This document shows positions 1 through 13,509 of a stretch of DNA of 64,000 nucleotides, one piece after another. Location: assembly GCA_019614645.1 (NCBI GenBank), contig JABWDB010000005.1, positions 19,209,001 through 19,273,000 of the forward strand, given 5' to 3'. The notes under the pieces were generated by a model. The model was not told where the DNA came from. It made no database searches and was given only the letters and a program-made list of their open reading frames with translations. This DNA is from Stratiolaelaps scimitus. Lineage: Eukaryota > Arthropoda > Arachnida > Mesostigmata > Laelapidae. The translations under genes were made by a program, and so were the position numbers. The first letter of the stretch is position 1. Each line of letters starts with the position of its first letter.

Positions 1-771
1 CGGACGCGCATAAAGGTACATGCTTGAGTGTGGGCCTCGGACGAACGCTGGTTAATGATGTGCTTCAGGTTCTGTAAAGCAACGAGCGCCATTTCGAGTA
101 AGCAAGGTAATTCAACACGCTTCTTTTTATTTTAATTTTATAAGCTGCCTTTCATGCTGACCAGGTTGCACGTATCTCGAGTAAGTATCTCGTGCACCCC
201 CAGTAGATTGGCATTTCAGTACTTCCACGGATTCTAGGCTAAAAGTAGCCTGTTTACTGCAGAATCTTTGCCTTTGACCCTCTGTTTGACGTGCTGGTGA
301 ATTTGAATTGCCTTCATACAAACGGAACAAAAGCTTACCAAAACTTGACCAAAATACATAAACGTGGCCCAGCCCATATATGTTGCTATGTTTGGCAAAT
401 CTTTATTGACATGCGGTATATATGTCAGCAACATGCATTATAATAGACTTCGAACATGTTGCTTAAAACGTGTGGGTGAATCTCAGTTCAATGCACGATG
501 TTCAGTTGCAATGCTTCGAAACCTCAGACTTCGGATTATTCGTAGTGTTTTCCTTTTCTGTTTGGTATTCTCTGTACCCTGAGCCACGCAGGACGTATAT
601 TCTTCCTGGGGTTGCTCTGGGTAGCGGCAAAGTGCTTGAAAACATGGACTACTTTAGTCATGTTTTATTTAAGCAAGATTAATTATGATTTTAGTTGTTG
701 AAATTTTCCAATTTTAAGATTTTCAAGAGATATTTCTTATTGCAAAGCTTTGCATATTGTTCCATGTAATT

Positions 772-808
772 GTGCTAACTCTTCCAATTTTCATGGAAGA
801 GTTAGCAC
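772..808. repeat. Perfect 14-base inverted repeat
   Basis: GTGCTAACTCTTCC at 772-785 pairs with 795-808 around a 9-base loop. Confidence 0.9.
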
Positions 809-1289
809 CTTGAACGTGCTTTGAATAATGTGTCTTTGGGGGTTTCATAAATGACGGTCCTGACTTATCTGGGTTTTCACAAACAAACCTATGTGACCTA
901 TAGCAGAACAAAGTCAATCACACCCCACCGACTTAAGGTTTTGGATGATTTTTAATGATTGGAACTTGCTATATTTAATCAGTAATGATGAGATAGAGAT
1001 TGAACCTACATCGCAAATGCCGGTGGTTCTGTTCGTGCTTTCCATGGCTTTTCATAGCGTACGCAGAATGGATGCGAACTTACTATCTCGACTACGGTGC
1101 CACTTCAATACCATACTAGGGTAATGGAGTGGCGTAAAGAAAAACTCCATGTCTCATGTTCAGTGTGTAACTAGACGAGTCATAAAAACGGGTAAAAAGC
1201 ACCCTTTCCTGTATCAGCAGACCATTTTAAATCACCAGCTTTGCATCACCACGAATATTACACACGGTTGCAGTGTAATACATACTTAA

Positions 1290-1692
1290 TTAATAATAAT
1301 AATAATAATAATAACAACGCTACTTAGCTGTTAATAAATCGTAAGAAAATGACCCACAGGCGGCGCCGTCTTTTAAACATGTTTGTAATCATTCTGTGCG
1401 AACCATTGATCCTCCACATCGTTGTTACAGACCTCGGCCAGTACCAGCGTCTGTGCAGGACGATGTATGTAGCTATAGCCACAGCCAACTCTTTTACCTA
1501 CTAGTGCTCAAGTTACTCCGTTCCGTGCCCTCGAACCCCTAAATGACAACGAGACAATTGTGCAAGCCATGGCAATAAATAATTTTCTACTGTGTGCTGC
1601 CCAATGCGAGTTGTGTAGCGGTGCTGCTGCTGCTGGCCTGTCCCTAGCAGAGGGTTTTGGGAGGCAGAATAGAGAGAGAGAGAGAGAGAGAG
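1290..1692. repeat. (AAT)n and (AG)n tracts
   Basis: AAT run at about 1290-1314 and AG run at about 1671-1692. Confidence 0.85.
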
Positions 1693-3099
1693 ACCAAGGG
1701 CTGACGCCATCCGAAATGGATGGCCCGGAAAAGTAAATTGTTGGGCGGATAGAACCGAAGCCAGGACAGTTACGAGAACATAATTATGGTCCCAATATAA
1801 CGTCTGTGATGTAGCGCATTGTACCGTGTCTCTACGGCCCGTGGAAGCACCACCAGCAACAGCAGCAAGGACATCAGCAACAATGATAAGCGATCTCAAA
1901 CTACGATGAACTAAGCTGGCAGCTACATAGCAGCTGAGGAGGCCAAAAAATGGTGGGCAGCCACGTCAACGGATGACCCACGAGCGGATATGCTAGAGCA
2001 CTCATTGTGGTTGGCGTACTTATATCGACATAGTGTTTATCGGTATGATTTAGCTGAGGTAAGATGAGATGGCCACAATCTTAAGCTTAATTACAGTTTT
2101 TCAAACTATAATTAATAATATACAAACTATCAAACGTTCCTTGCTTTATCCATGAAGCCTTCGGCTGCATTGTCGTCAATCCTTCGAAAACGCTGTATCC
2201 GTATTAACCCAGGAGCACACGTGACCGTTAGTGGATATTGAGAAGAAACGCTGAACTTTGTTGAATGCTGCTTAATTCCAATTACAATATAAATTTAAAG
2301 TTATTTTTTTCTTACTGAGAGAAATGCGTTCTTACAGTATATGTACTATGCAAATATTATCATCGCACTACCGAGGAACCTTTACTCAATATAAATGTTG
2401 AGTATGGTGCGTGTATCTAATGACAGTTATTTGCGCAACCGTCACTAATGTGAGTACCGTTGAATTGAATAGTAAGCGATGGTTATGGCTCGTTATGGTA
2501 GAACAATTATTGTTGTTTGCTGTGGACATAATATCCCCCCGCATTTTCCTTGCTTTGCACCGGCCAAGGAGACCAAGTACATTTTTGTGGGCGGCATCCG
2601 TAGGTGCCTTGATACGCCACCTATTTGCTTACGATAGTACACCTTAATAACGGCGATATCTTGGCTGTATGCTTCCCTTTGTCGTCTGCCATTGCTGACC
2701 CCAAGAACAGAGGCAAGACCTCATCGCCAGCCTCATCTATCATCTGGCTACTTTTTTTCATACAACGTTATATCTGTCAGATGGTGGTCACAGAGATGGT
2801 CTACAACAAATGGCCAATGTCGGTTCACCGCCATTGCGGTAGAGTATATATTGGCCATGATGTTGATGAATACCGTGACAAAGCTTACTTAAGGGTCCTT
2901 CGTAGCCGGCAGGCTTTACCAAGGGCTCTAAGAGCAAGGCAGATAGGGAGGCCTATATCATCGTTAGGTCTTTATCTCGCCCCCGCTCTCTCTCTCTCTC
3001 TCTCTTTCTCTGTTCAGGGTCTATTCCGCGCACCTTTATATTCCCTCGAAGCAGTACTTAGAAACACTGCTTGACACTGCATTTGCTGCAAGAAGAGGT

Positions 3100-4450
3100 C
3101 ATTGCGACGCTGGTGGACAGCAGGCAGATATCCGCGGGCTACCATGCTACCACCTATCTGTTTCGTGTCGACAGCTTGCAAGGTTTCGTTGGAACCTGCG
3201 CAAGTCCACGTCTACGACGATGGGGAGTCAGATGAAGCTAGTGGCCTGTGGAATGGGCTGGCGGATCGAGGCACCGGCGGGACACGGTGGGCAGCAAGGT
3301 CCAGTATGAAAGGCCTTGCTTAGCTAACTGCGAGTAGAGCTTCGTACGTCTAGGCTAAATGGGTAAACGGGGAGGGGAACAGAGGCAAAGTGTAGCTACG
3401 GCGGCAGTGGTCGACAGCATCTTAAATTTAAGAGGAGTGAGAAAGCGAAGTGCGTGCGAGTGAGCGAGTAAGAGAGAGAGAGAGATGGGTACTGTATGAG
3501 TCAGTGAGTCCTGCGTGGCTCCGACGCGTCGCTCCGCGAACCTAACGGCGGTAATATCAGGGCGAGGCTATTTACGGCCGGCAGCGACGACGACGGCGGC
3601 GGCGGCAGCAGCAGCAGCAGTAGCTAGGCTATATTAGCAGGCGGCACTTTTAGATAAGCCTCAATGTGTGGGATGTGTCGGCAATGTCTGTAGTGTGTTA
3701 TGTTAGTTAGGTTATAATATAAATGGCGTCGGAGATAGGGCCCCTATTCGCGCCGGCGGCACAGCGGGGTAGGCCCGCGGGCGGCAGACAGGAAGGCTCG
3801 GTGGCCTGCTGCCGAGACGGTTGCTCTCTCACTCTCTCTCGCTGACATCTTTCAGTACCATGCTGAACGGACAGCGAAAACAGACGGTCGAGGTCTGAGG
3901 AACGACGAAACGGGAAACCGGCTGGGTGCCGACCGTGGACGGGTCTCACAGTTGGCTGCTGCACCCTGCGGTGGAGACCTCTACGTTGGATGAAGAGAAC
4001 ACTACGGGGAGAATACTGGTCTCCCTTGTCACCATGACGCTGCGGCGACCACACGGGAACTATCGCACACTTCGGCGTTGCCCGGAGCCTCTCCGATGTT
4101 TCATTAAGGCAAACCACCGCCACAAACGGTCGCGTCGCTCGCTCGCTCGTTCTCTGCTAGCGTCATCGTTCGGCGAGACAAGGCTACAAGGACAAGGCCA
4201 CAGAATACGACACGCAGACTATTGCGATGGTCTACTATAACTACGGTAGTAGTCGTAGAAGTAGTAGTGGCAGTCTACAGTGACTAGTGGAACCTACGTA
4301 TTTGTCCTCTGGCGACAAACGTGGTACATAAGTCTGCCCCAGTTTCGGACAGTACAACGTCCAATCGCCCTCCCGCTCGCCGGCTGATTGCCTGGTCGGT
4401 AGGTCGTCGCTCGATGATGATGCTATTATCATCATCTCGACATAGTATGT
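3100..4450. other. GC-rich island
   Basis: GC- and CpG-richer than its flanks, with AG, GGC and CAG runs (about 3471-3485 and 3588-3622). Open frames occur on both strands but none is recognisable. Could hold a promoter or 5' exon. Confidence 0.4.
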
Positions 4451-5776
4451 ACTACTGTCGCTTGGCGAGAAGCGAATGTGTCTGACGTGATGTTTTTAGG
4501 AGAACTACTAACACTTTAATAATAACAACTCTGTAATAATAACATATGAAAAATACCATGTAGACTTTGAAAGATTTACATATGCCCAGTATGTGAAAAC
4601 GATGATGGCAAGTATTATGGGTTAAACAATAATAATGGTAATAATAATAATTATTATTATGAAAAAACTACGGATACAGTCAGTAACATCATATATGCCA
4701 GTAGGATCAAGTTGGGAATGGAAGTATTCGCCGGATAATACTCAATATATGGGAGTTAAGCCTACCCTCTGGAGGTCATTGTCGTTGTGATTCCATGTTT
4801 TGTAGGCTATCTATGCTAGCCGCTATCGATCGATTGGTAATCACTTTACTATGGTCTCACTTCTTGAACAGTTTGCATACCTATTCTATCAGATTAATAT
4901 CAGACAAGGATCCTGGCCACTCCAAAACCGTAACTCTGCTGTTTGTCAAGCAACTCTGTAACTTGCGTACCATATGACATTGTCGTGCATATATTTAAAA
5001 ACCGTCGCGGAACCATTTAGTTCATCATGGTATTATTAATCACCTGCCCTTATTGAATTTGTTCCGTCAATTCATTCACTCCGTGACCTTGGACTTCCGA
5101 GGTCACGGCTAGAGATTGGCGAATTTAATTTTTGTCATTCTACATCCCTTAAAACCGAATTAATGAACTCAATGTCCTAAGCTCCTGTTTGACGTATTCA
5201 TGTTTCTCTCACGTAATCCTCTTCACAAAAAAATTCATGGCGTGACTAAAATCGTCCCTTTCTGGATACGGACTTATTTTCGGCGACAGTTGTCATTTCA
5301 TTCGAAGAAAAATTTTGCGTTTCAGGGAAATTTCGGCTAATTTTTGTCAGCCTAACAGTGCTCTAAAACAAGACCTACATTCATGGGCTTAAATCATGTC
5401 AAATTAATCAATTTTTTTAACATAGACCACCCTTCTATGCAAGCAATCAAAGCGCAAGCAATCAATCCTAACAAGCCTTGCATCTTGTAACGAGCGACCG
5501 AATATAATACATTAAATGTTTAGTGAGTCTAACTGATTGTCCACAGTTGCTATTCAGCATGCATTATTTATTGCAGTATAGGTTGCTTGAAGACTTCTTC
5601 CCAATGTTCTATAACAGACACACACATTATGTTTCTTCTACTTATCTAGCCAATATAGAACGTGCAGCAAGGGTGCTGAACTACAGGAGGTGGAGGCCGC
5701 CTAATTCATTAATGAGGCTAGCGATCTTAATATAGCCTTCCAATAGAAGAGTGGACAAGCGAACGTACCAGTCAAA

Positions 5777-6082
5777 TCAGATCCGAAGGCAAACTTCTTT
5801 CATTGCTGCTAAGCACCACTGCAAGGCCCGAACTGCGTTCGGTTGGACGGGCAAAAGTGTACCAGGTGCACTGTGACTGTAATGGTCATCCCTCACAACC
5901 CTTTCGGCCAGACTTTGCCGGTAACTACCCGTCGAGCCTGAATAGCCTCCCTGAATGAATGTGAGCCCTGCAATTAGTGGAACTATCCTACTGCACCAAA
6001 AGTCTGGTTGATTACATCGTCGAAAAGCGTCACGCCGACCGGTTGGAGGCGCAACCTCACACGACATTTGTCGTAGAGGCAT
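5777..6082 (-). CDS. Unrecognised ATG open frame, 101 residues
   Basis: ATG at 6082 opens 101 codons ending at TGA 5777, without low-complexity sequence; it reads MPLRQMSCEVAPPTGRRDAF at the start and RALQWCLAAMKEVC near the end. No homologous family, signal peptide or splice signal is apparent. It could be chance. Confidence 0.15.
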   Translation of the reverse strand: MPLRQMSCEVAPPTGRRDAFRRCNQPDFWCSRIVPLIAGLTFIQGGYSGSTGSYRQSLAERVVRDDHYSHSAPGTLLPVQPNAVRALQWCLAAMKEVCLRI

Positions 6083-6206
6083 ATTTTTAGATCCGCTACC
6101 AAACTTTGCGCCTTACGTAAACGACATCCATCTGTCTCAGCGTACCATGATTTTTAGGAACTAACTCGTCAAAACACCTGGTAGGCGTTGTCTTTTGGTT
6201 ACGTCA

Positions 6207-6503
6207 TTATTCTTGAGGTTCAAGAATTTTCACGCCTTTTGAATCTATTTTTATTCGTGGAACATATTTTGACCAATACTTACGCTCATGCTTAAATGGA
6301 AGTTGTCTATACATACCACAAATCGCCAGACAAGTACCCACCGTGGTTCTAAAACAACGACTGATATTGACACAGACGGCCTCAACTAGTCCTTTATTTG
6401 CACCTACCAACACTATACCAAGTGCTATCGTGGAAACGCCAAATAGCTCATTATCGAATAAATGTCGATCAAGGCCGAGAATTGCACTTTCCCAATAAAT
6501 CAA
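6207..6503 (-). CDS. Unrecognised open frame with one hydrophobic segment
   Basis: A 98-codon open frame with non-repetitive, protein-like content: a hydrophobic stretch STIALGIVLVGANKGLVEAV near residues 25-45 and a basic C-terminus YWSKYVPRIKIDSKG. The first codon is TTG, not ATG, so as it stands it would be an exon or a relic. No flanking splice sites are convincing. Confidence 0.18.
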   Translation of the reverse strand: MIYWESAILGLDRHLFDNELFGVSTIALGIVLVGANKGLVEAVCVNISRCFRTTVGTCLAICGMYRQLPFKHERKYWSKYVPRIKIDSKGVKILEPQE

Positions 6504-6879
6504 AATATCAGTATTTAGATCGCTCCGAGTTTGCTAGACGTGTCCGACGCTGTTTGGCTGTTGGCCGACCATGCCCGTAGATAGATCACGACATATTCTA
6601 TAACAAAAACATACTATAGAGAAGTGACCACTGCAACAACTCTTCTTCTATAAGAAAGATGTCTACAAATGCATGCATAGATACATGGCCAGTGCATACA
6701 ACTATGTGTCTATTCACATCCATTTGTCATGGCCACCTTTTGTCCTCCTTCATAGTTTGTCATGTAGGCAGGTATTGTACCCACTCTGTGACGTGGCTCT
6801 CTCTATCAATAGTGTCATCTTTCCGTTTCCAAGTAGTCTACCTCAGATCATATTTTATTCCTTCTATTTCTTCCTATCG

Positions 6880-8260
6880 CCTTTATGCCTCTCGCTCCTC
6901 TTTGCTCGGCGTTTCTCCCTAGTTTTTTACCTCCCTTACTTCGATCCCCTTTAGGCAGACACGCCCCTTTTCAAACTATCCCTTCATCGTGTGCGTTTTT
7001 CTCATATCGATGTGACACCCTCGGCGTGCTCTGTGTTGGAGCGACGGCGGCGGCGGCGAGCCTAGCCGCAGCCCCATTGCCACGCCTGCAGCATGTCTCG
7101 TGCATAAAATGCGCATATGTACCCGCGGCATGCGTGACTGTCCGGACCAACCGACCGACAAGACGAGTACGCCCGCAAACTTGGCCCCAAGCGCCTCAAC
7201 AAGCCCCGAACAACCCAGCGCTGCTTGGCGTCGCCGACGCGTTTTCCAGACGTTGGCCGCGTGTGGGCCAACACTCTCTCACTCTTTCTCTCTTTGTGTC
7301 TAGGCCCTCCCTCGAGAATTTCGCGTAGCCTTATGCGGCTCGTGTGTGCTCGAGTACTGGCAGTAGCAACGACTGTGATAGAAGTAGCTGTACTGGTGAC
7401 AGTAACGCCATGGCAGAGTGTGCCCTATTGATGCTGGTGTGGCGTTGATGATGAAGGAGAGCGGGGATACATCGCCATCAAGCGACGACCGCCAAAGTTA
7501 CCCGTACCACGACTGCGGCTCCTTCCCTTGACAGTCGCGACGCCGGCGGCTCTCGTTCCAGTGGCGGACATTTTCAAGTGAATATTTTTCAGCCCGGCAT
7601 TCCCCTAAGCGTGTGTCACATCTGGTTGGCCTTTCTTTCTTTCTCTAGCTCCCTATCGTGCGTTGCCTTTGACACCGTTGTCTTCTCCCTGTCTAGGATT
7701 CTCTGTCTCGCGGCGTCTCTCCTCATGCCGCGTGGGCCTCGTCGTTTATATAATGCGGGTGAAAGATTATCGATGGGCGAAGTCGCGAAGCGCAGCTTAC
7801 CGCAGACGCAAATTCAGTATATGAGTGAGGAGGGAAAACGCTCGGTTCCTCGGTCGTTGTATGGGCGGAGGCGTGTGAGAGACGCGATGCATATGGTGTC
7901 GCTGCTACCCCGCCGTTTATAGATTCACAGTGAAGTGCTCTCGATTTCTCTACGCTATGTACGCAACAGACGCCAACTCAGCGTAATACGGACCACGTGA
8001 TGGGCGGAGGCCGACGCCACGGTTTGAGGTTACGGGGGTGACACTGTGTGTTGCCGCAGCGCTCTGTTGGGAGAGGAGATGCAAGCGGTGCAAGCTCCAA
8101 AAACGTCTGCTGGACACACGTCAGCGTGGTCGTCGTGGTATTGATAAACGCGCGAGAATAGTCAGTCAGAAAGTGGGTGTGAAAAACTTTGATATGGACA
8201 TGCAGCAGTCACTTTGCCTGCTAGATTCTCGCGTGGCTATCGACGATTAAATGGGACTTG
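6880..8260. other. GC-rich island
   Basis: Pyrimidine-rich leader followed by GGC runs and many CpGs; several overlapping open frames on both strands, none recognised. A basic plus-strand stretch near 8060-8160 (RRCKRCKLQKRLL) may be chance. Confidence 0.4.
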
Positions 8261-8586
8261 GAAAGTTTAGGGCATTAATAAGTAATAAATACTGCGGATC
8301 TATGTGAGTCATATATTGCGTTCTACGTAAACAAATTTGGGTGGCAATATGTATTATAGCAGTCCATTTTATATATCACGAACTTTCTGCCACATTCATG
8401 GCAAGGTTCGATGTCCATCAAAAAAAAGGACTTGTATAATACAATGCTGTACACCTTTATTTGACCCATAAAAACAAAGGCAAAGGAGGAAATGTTTATA
8501 TTCTCAGATGGTTATGTAGCTGTATAGTTATATTTATAGCAACCTATTTAGTAAGCTGAACCTCGCCTGTGCACGTCAACATTTAT

Positions 8587-8589
<3 letters not shown>

Positions 8590-8681
<92 letters not shown>
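8590..8681. repeat. Long (TA)n microsatellite
   Basis: About 45 uninterrupted TA units, the longest simple repeat in the window. Confidence 0.95.
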
Positions 8682-8683
<2 letters not shown>

Positions 8684-9199
8684 AGACTACGCGTATTGTG
8701 GTTTATACGTTTTAAGCGAATAGGCAGAATATACTAATCTCTGTTGCAGATGCAACAGTGGAAGGTTGTGGAAAGTCGAACGCGAAACGTCACTGTACCA
8801 TTGATACATAAATATTGGTTGATGTACCGCAAGATATATCGCACAATTTGTACACAACACGTATGTCGTGCCCATTAATTTAGAAACCAAAATTTCGAAG
8901 CCGTTTTTCTGCCTTTCTTTCTTAGAGAAAGGACGGTTAAGGAATATGCCTGGTGAATTAGAAATTTTTTTAGCGACAATTTCAGCTTAATGCCAAATAT
9001 ATTTTAAAGACGCATAAATGCTGGACCACGAGGACCCGTTTTCTTCGAATTTCGAAATCTCAACAAGAAATTACTTTGTTCCATATATATATATATACCA
9101 CCACCACCAGCAGTACCACTGAGGGGTAATCCCTAAATATAAAAAGAGCAAATCAAGAATATCAGTCCCCCCAACACCCAGCAATCTCCTATCTCACCA

Positions 9200-10600
9200 T
9201 TCTGACTACCTCCGTCGCAGCGTTGAGTGTTCTTCCCTTCTAGTAGCAGTAGTAGTAATGTTGGTGATGGGGGTAGTCGCCGGTGATAGTAGAGGTCGCT
9301 TTTCCAATACGACAGAGTGGGCGGTGCGGTGCCCGGCGATACAGCTACGCACTACATGGGCTGGGCTTGGAGAGAAGAGAACTGCTCGCCGAGTGGCGTA
9401 AGCGGCCAATTGTCTCTCGAATTCGTGAGTTCTCGGTGCTGCTGCTGCTGTTGTCGCTTCGGTCGTATTCTGCCGATTCAGGTAATGCCTTTATTGCTAC
9501 CCCGACTGCAGTTGGTGCCGTGTCCGGGACCACCCAATGTATGCTGGTTGCGATTTGTGTTGGAGTCGATTTTCGGGTTCAGATAGCTAGCCAGCGAATG
9601 GAGAATGGGAAAACGTTAGAAATGAAGTGGAGTAGAAGCGAGCTTGTTCAGGCTTGGGGCCAGCTCTGGATATAAAGGGGCTGCTAAAGAGACCAAGCGC
9701 GAAGCATCGAAATAGGGTACAGTCCACGTACAACAAGCACAGTGCAACACTGGAGAACACTGCTGCAATTGTGCGCCTGCCCTGGTGTGTGTCTTTGTGT
9801 GCGGATTACTGGATGGACGGACGGATGACATTGGTCGAATGTGCATGTGTCGATGTCTTTGTGCTCCTGCATGTACAACATGGCCTGCGTGCGTGTGTGC
9901 TTGCGATATGTATGTGTGTGTGCATGCGTGTGTGCGTACGTGTGATAGTGGAACGTTGTCCTCTTCGTTGTTCTCTGCTGCTGCTGCTCACTAAATAATG
10001 AGGCCATCCGCCCCCTCCTAGGCTTCCCTTTTTCCTCAACGGTCCCGAAGATCGTTTGCCTAGAGGCAGCAGCGATGGGAAACTTGGATTTGCCCCATAC
10101 AGCGACAATGTGGGATACACCCATCCCTGCTGCATCCCATTCTGCAGCGGTGGCGGCGGCGGCGGCGGCGGCGGCGGTAGGAGCTGTCTTGCTAGCTAGC
10201 GAAAAGCGTCGTGTGTTGCAGCAAGAACAGCCAGCCAATATTGGATTCCTATTTGCTACCGCTGCTGGTGGCGCCGGCGGCAGCGAGGGAAAAACGCCCA
10301 TAGAGAAGGGAGAGGCGGCCGGTTGCTTCGTTGGTTCAACCGAGAAAAGATCGGCCGGTAGCCGCTCTCCTCCTCCTGAAATGACTGTCGCTTGCCAGCA
10401 CGGAACGCACCCAAACACTCCGTACGTATGTATGTATTCTATGTATGCTTAGGAGCTCATTCTGTCGTCCACTATCCACTGTTCCCCATTGTCCGCTCCT
10501 GGGTAGCTATCAACCACCCTGAGGAGCAGGAGAGATTGGCTGAGTCAGATCCCCAACGCAGGATCCCGGCCTCGAAAGCTCTGTTTTAAGCTCAAACCAA
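9200..10600. other. GC-rich island with trinucleotide runs
   Basis: TAG, CTG, GGC and (TG) runs. The minus strand is open for 244 codons (9684-10418) and the plus strand for 125 (10075-10452), both because of repeats. Possible promoter or 5' UTR. Confidence 0.4.
10144..10176. repeat. (GGC)n tract
   Basis: About ten GGC units. They read as poly-Ala on both strands and create the long but artefactual open frames there. Confidence 0.9.
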
Positions 10601-11865
10601 GCAAACCCACTCCCCCACCATCAAATAAAGGGCCACCTCGTCCCTCTACACGTACGATTACTAACTAACGTTCCTTATCTGATAGCAATGGTCGATGGCT
10701 TTCAACGAAGCATACGGGCAGGTCGATCGTACTTATCTTCTTTGTGCTACAACCACCGCCTTTAGCACTTACGGCCATTTTTGGATACCAGCGGTTTGAC
10801 GTAACACAGCGTGCTGCACTGGGGCGGTGACGCCGCCCAACAACACCGAGAGAACCAACGGTCGTAGCCCATAGAGAGCGAGAGATATAGAGAGAGACGG
10901 GGGGGGGGGTTATGTTATGCTAAACTCACAAGATTCATCGCTGTAGGAATGAACAAAACTAGTTTGCCTGAACGAATCTCGTTGACGACGATATTCCACG
11001 GTGACCAATTACACATTGGACAAAGCACAAAGATAGCATTTAGATCACGGACAGATATCGCGTCACAACAAAACTAACTGTAACGGATATATTTCAGATT
11101 CAGATAAGATTTACACAAAACTATATGATGCAGTTTCGCTAACACAATTTCAACATTGGCTCATCAAACAGTTTCCGATCGTGCCGCGCGTTATTCAGGA
11201 ATAGCCTTCATTCTGCTGGCATTTCTGTTGAGAGTCTCTATATCATATAGTACAATTAAGAAATACATAGATTCTCAAAAGATATGATGTTATGTAAATC
11301 TGACTGTTCAGTAGTAACAACAACACTCTGACGTCGTTCGTGCATTCACAGCCAGGGGGTGACGGCATGTACAATAGTCGTAATTATATATATATGTGTA
11401 TATAATACATTGTTGCCCATATGTTATTGCCAATATCATCGATAGCTAAAACAGCATCCGTTGTTACAATGGATTAACATCAGACTCATATAATCTTCAC
11501 CCCATGAAGTCTATGTAACCGATTTTCATTTGTGTCCTGTACAAGATTCAATCATTCAACAACAAATAACTCTTCTGAGCTTTTCACGAAAATCAACTAC
11601 AAACACGCACATACATAAAAATATCCCAAGACGTTGCACATTAATCAGTGTGTAATAAGAAGCAGCACAAGAATATGTGTTATATATACAATATATACAA
11701 ACAAACCTAGTTTAGCATGTGTCGCGCCTTGATATTCGACAGACTCCATCAGCGCTAGCTGTCATTTATTTCCCACTGTGGCGTTATCGGCCCTCGTGTC
11801 ATTAATAGCGGCCCCTGTGGCTAATAATAAATTCGGAATATTAAATTTTCGTTTCGATCTTCTAG
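10600..11865. other. AT-rich spacer
   Basis: No open frame of note; ends at the candidate exon 11866-11933. Confidence 0.5.
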
Positions 11866-11933
11866 ATGTGAGATGAGTCAGCGTCGGTCCGTGGAGACCG
11901 TGCAACCGTCCAGCCGGCCATGGTCCTAAACCG
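11866..11933 (+). CDS. Possible first coding exon (5' UTR plus MVLNR)
   Basis: A 68-base segment runs from acceptor cttctag to a consensus donor CCG/GTGAGT. It contains an ATG at 11920 in the context gccggccATGG, close to the optimal Kozak form. Only five codons lie before the donor (phase 2). I cannot find the next exon with confidence. It could equally be a non-coding leader exon or chance. Confidence 0.25.
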
Positions 11934-13161
11934 GTGAGTTTTAATAATCGTCATCGACTTGATATCGTTCCGTCGGGAGCTCCGGGAGTTTGTTCCGAGG
12001 CAGGTCGTCAAAACCGTCATTATCACCGCTCATTTATATCCTACCCAAGCCGTATCTTTCCCCATCGGCACGCCTATGCGTGCGTGTGTCGGAATCCGCA
12101 TTTTTTCCCACTTTTCGCGATGGCCAGTTATCAGAAAACCATTCCGACCTTTCCTCGGTGACGGCTAACGAGTCGTCTTGACTTATGTTAACGTGAGAAG
12201 GTCGTGTATTCTTAGGATTCTGCAATTATCAAGGAATATGTACCGTATACGGAGAGTCGACATCAGGTCGGCAAAGTGTCACCTTTACTCAGCCAGCACA
12301 CTAATGAATGTTGCCTGGAACGCCCTTAAGGCAATCAGCTCAGAAAAGCTATCCAAGGCGGCACTAATTGAATACTACGTGTTTATGGGCAAAAACAATT
12401 ACCAGTCCAGCAATACAGTCTCACAAACACATCATCATCATCATGGTCACTGATGTCATCCCGAGATAAACCTTTCAAATGAATACGATGATATCGTCAC
12501 ATTTGTAGCAGCTCTAACTCTCATAAACAGCCTGCCAAGCGTACATCGTTCCATATGTAATGGATGTGATACGATATTGTAGCAGCAGATAAAGGACAGG
12601 TTGTTTTATGTGGTAAAGGTTTATTGAAGGAGCTGCAATTTTACAATGCTTAAGGTGCATTGTTGCATGGTGGTGTGGTGCATTTGCTTAGTCGTCTCAT
12701 GATCCCGAGCCCCGCCTCCGCTGCTATCGCCTCTCTATATATAATACTTTTCCTTTTACTAACGCTGTTATATCTATATATTATAGTATAGTAATTATTA
12801 TCATGTATAGTATAATACATGATAATGGAACGTAAGCGGCACGTTGACACGAATGAGTATCATTGTAATCTGTAAGCACTGGTCTGATCCGCTGGCAGTG
12901 GAGTAGCCTGCTGCTGTACACCATCATACGTCTCGGATGACCATTTCGGCCGTAGGGCCTCAGGTTGTACCAAACTAAGAGAACAATAATAAATCACGTT
13001 GAATGGCCTGTAACCATGCCACATATTCATTTTACACAGTTCTCTGATTTCCCGGTCAATATATTGTATGTTTATGTTTTTTGCAAGGCCATCCAGGCTG
13101 GTAATCTGGTCATTCGACTCCCACATATTGTCTAGCAGGTAATAATTGACGACTAACAACT

Positions 13162-13503
13162 ATGCCTCCTTCAATGATCTCCCCGTCCACGTCCATTGTT
13201 GAGATTCCACAAGGACAAGTTGGACAAGGTGACAACGCGCGACTCTGGAAAGGATTCGGCAACATGTTGATTTGGTTGGAAGGAATTGAAGTTCAGCTAA
13301 GAGTTGAACTCGCTGTCTCAAACACTCTTCAGTCGCCTTAGATGGGCTCCGCTTCGGGAAACAGGACCTTCGTCTCGTTGTCTCGTCTTGAAGAATTTCA
13401 ATCCACTGCCAATATCCATGTGTCGAGGAAGGTGCAGCAAGACGATGGACATATCGAAAGAAAAATCACTCTGTCGGGCGTAGAGACATTCATAGATCGA
13501 TAG
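13162..13503 (+). pseudogene. Interrupted reading frame with one in-frame TAG
   Basis: From ATG at 13162 the frame is open for 59 codons, stops at TAG (13339-13341), and continues in the same frame with ATG for 53 more codons to TAG at 13501. It encodes NARLWKGFGNMLIWLEGIEV before the stop and STANIHVSRKVQQDDGHIER after it. A 99-codon open frame lies next to it on the minus strand (12860-13156). No family is recognised. A decayed gene or transposon relic is the likeliest reading. Confidence 0.25.
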
Positions 13504-13509
13504 GCACCA

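Larger units (their letters stand above)
1..3100. other. Gene-poor AT-rich spacer
   Basis: Only short open frames without family or splice support; holds the inverted repeat at 772-808 and simple repeats. Confidence 0.6.
4450..6880. other. AT-rich spacer
   Basis: AAT runs near 4620-4660; two non-repetitive minus-strand open frames (5777-6082, 6207-6503) listed separately; nothing else. Confidence 0.5.

Noticed and set aside
9684..10418. 244-codon minus-strand open frame, among the longest in the window
   Set aside because: Runs through GGC and CA/TG repeats as poly-Ala and His/Thr-rich sequence; the opposite strand is open over the same repeats; no motif or splice support.
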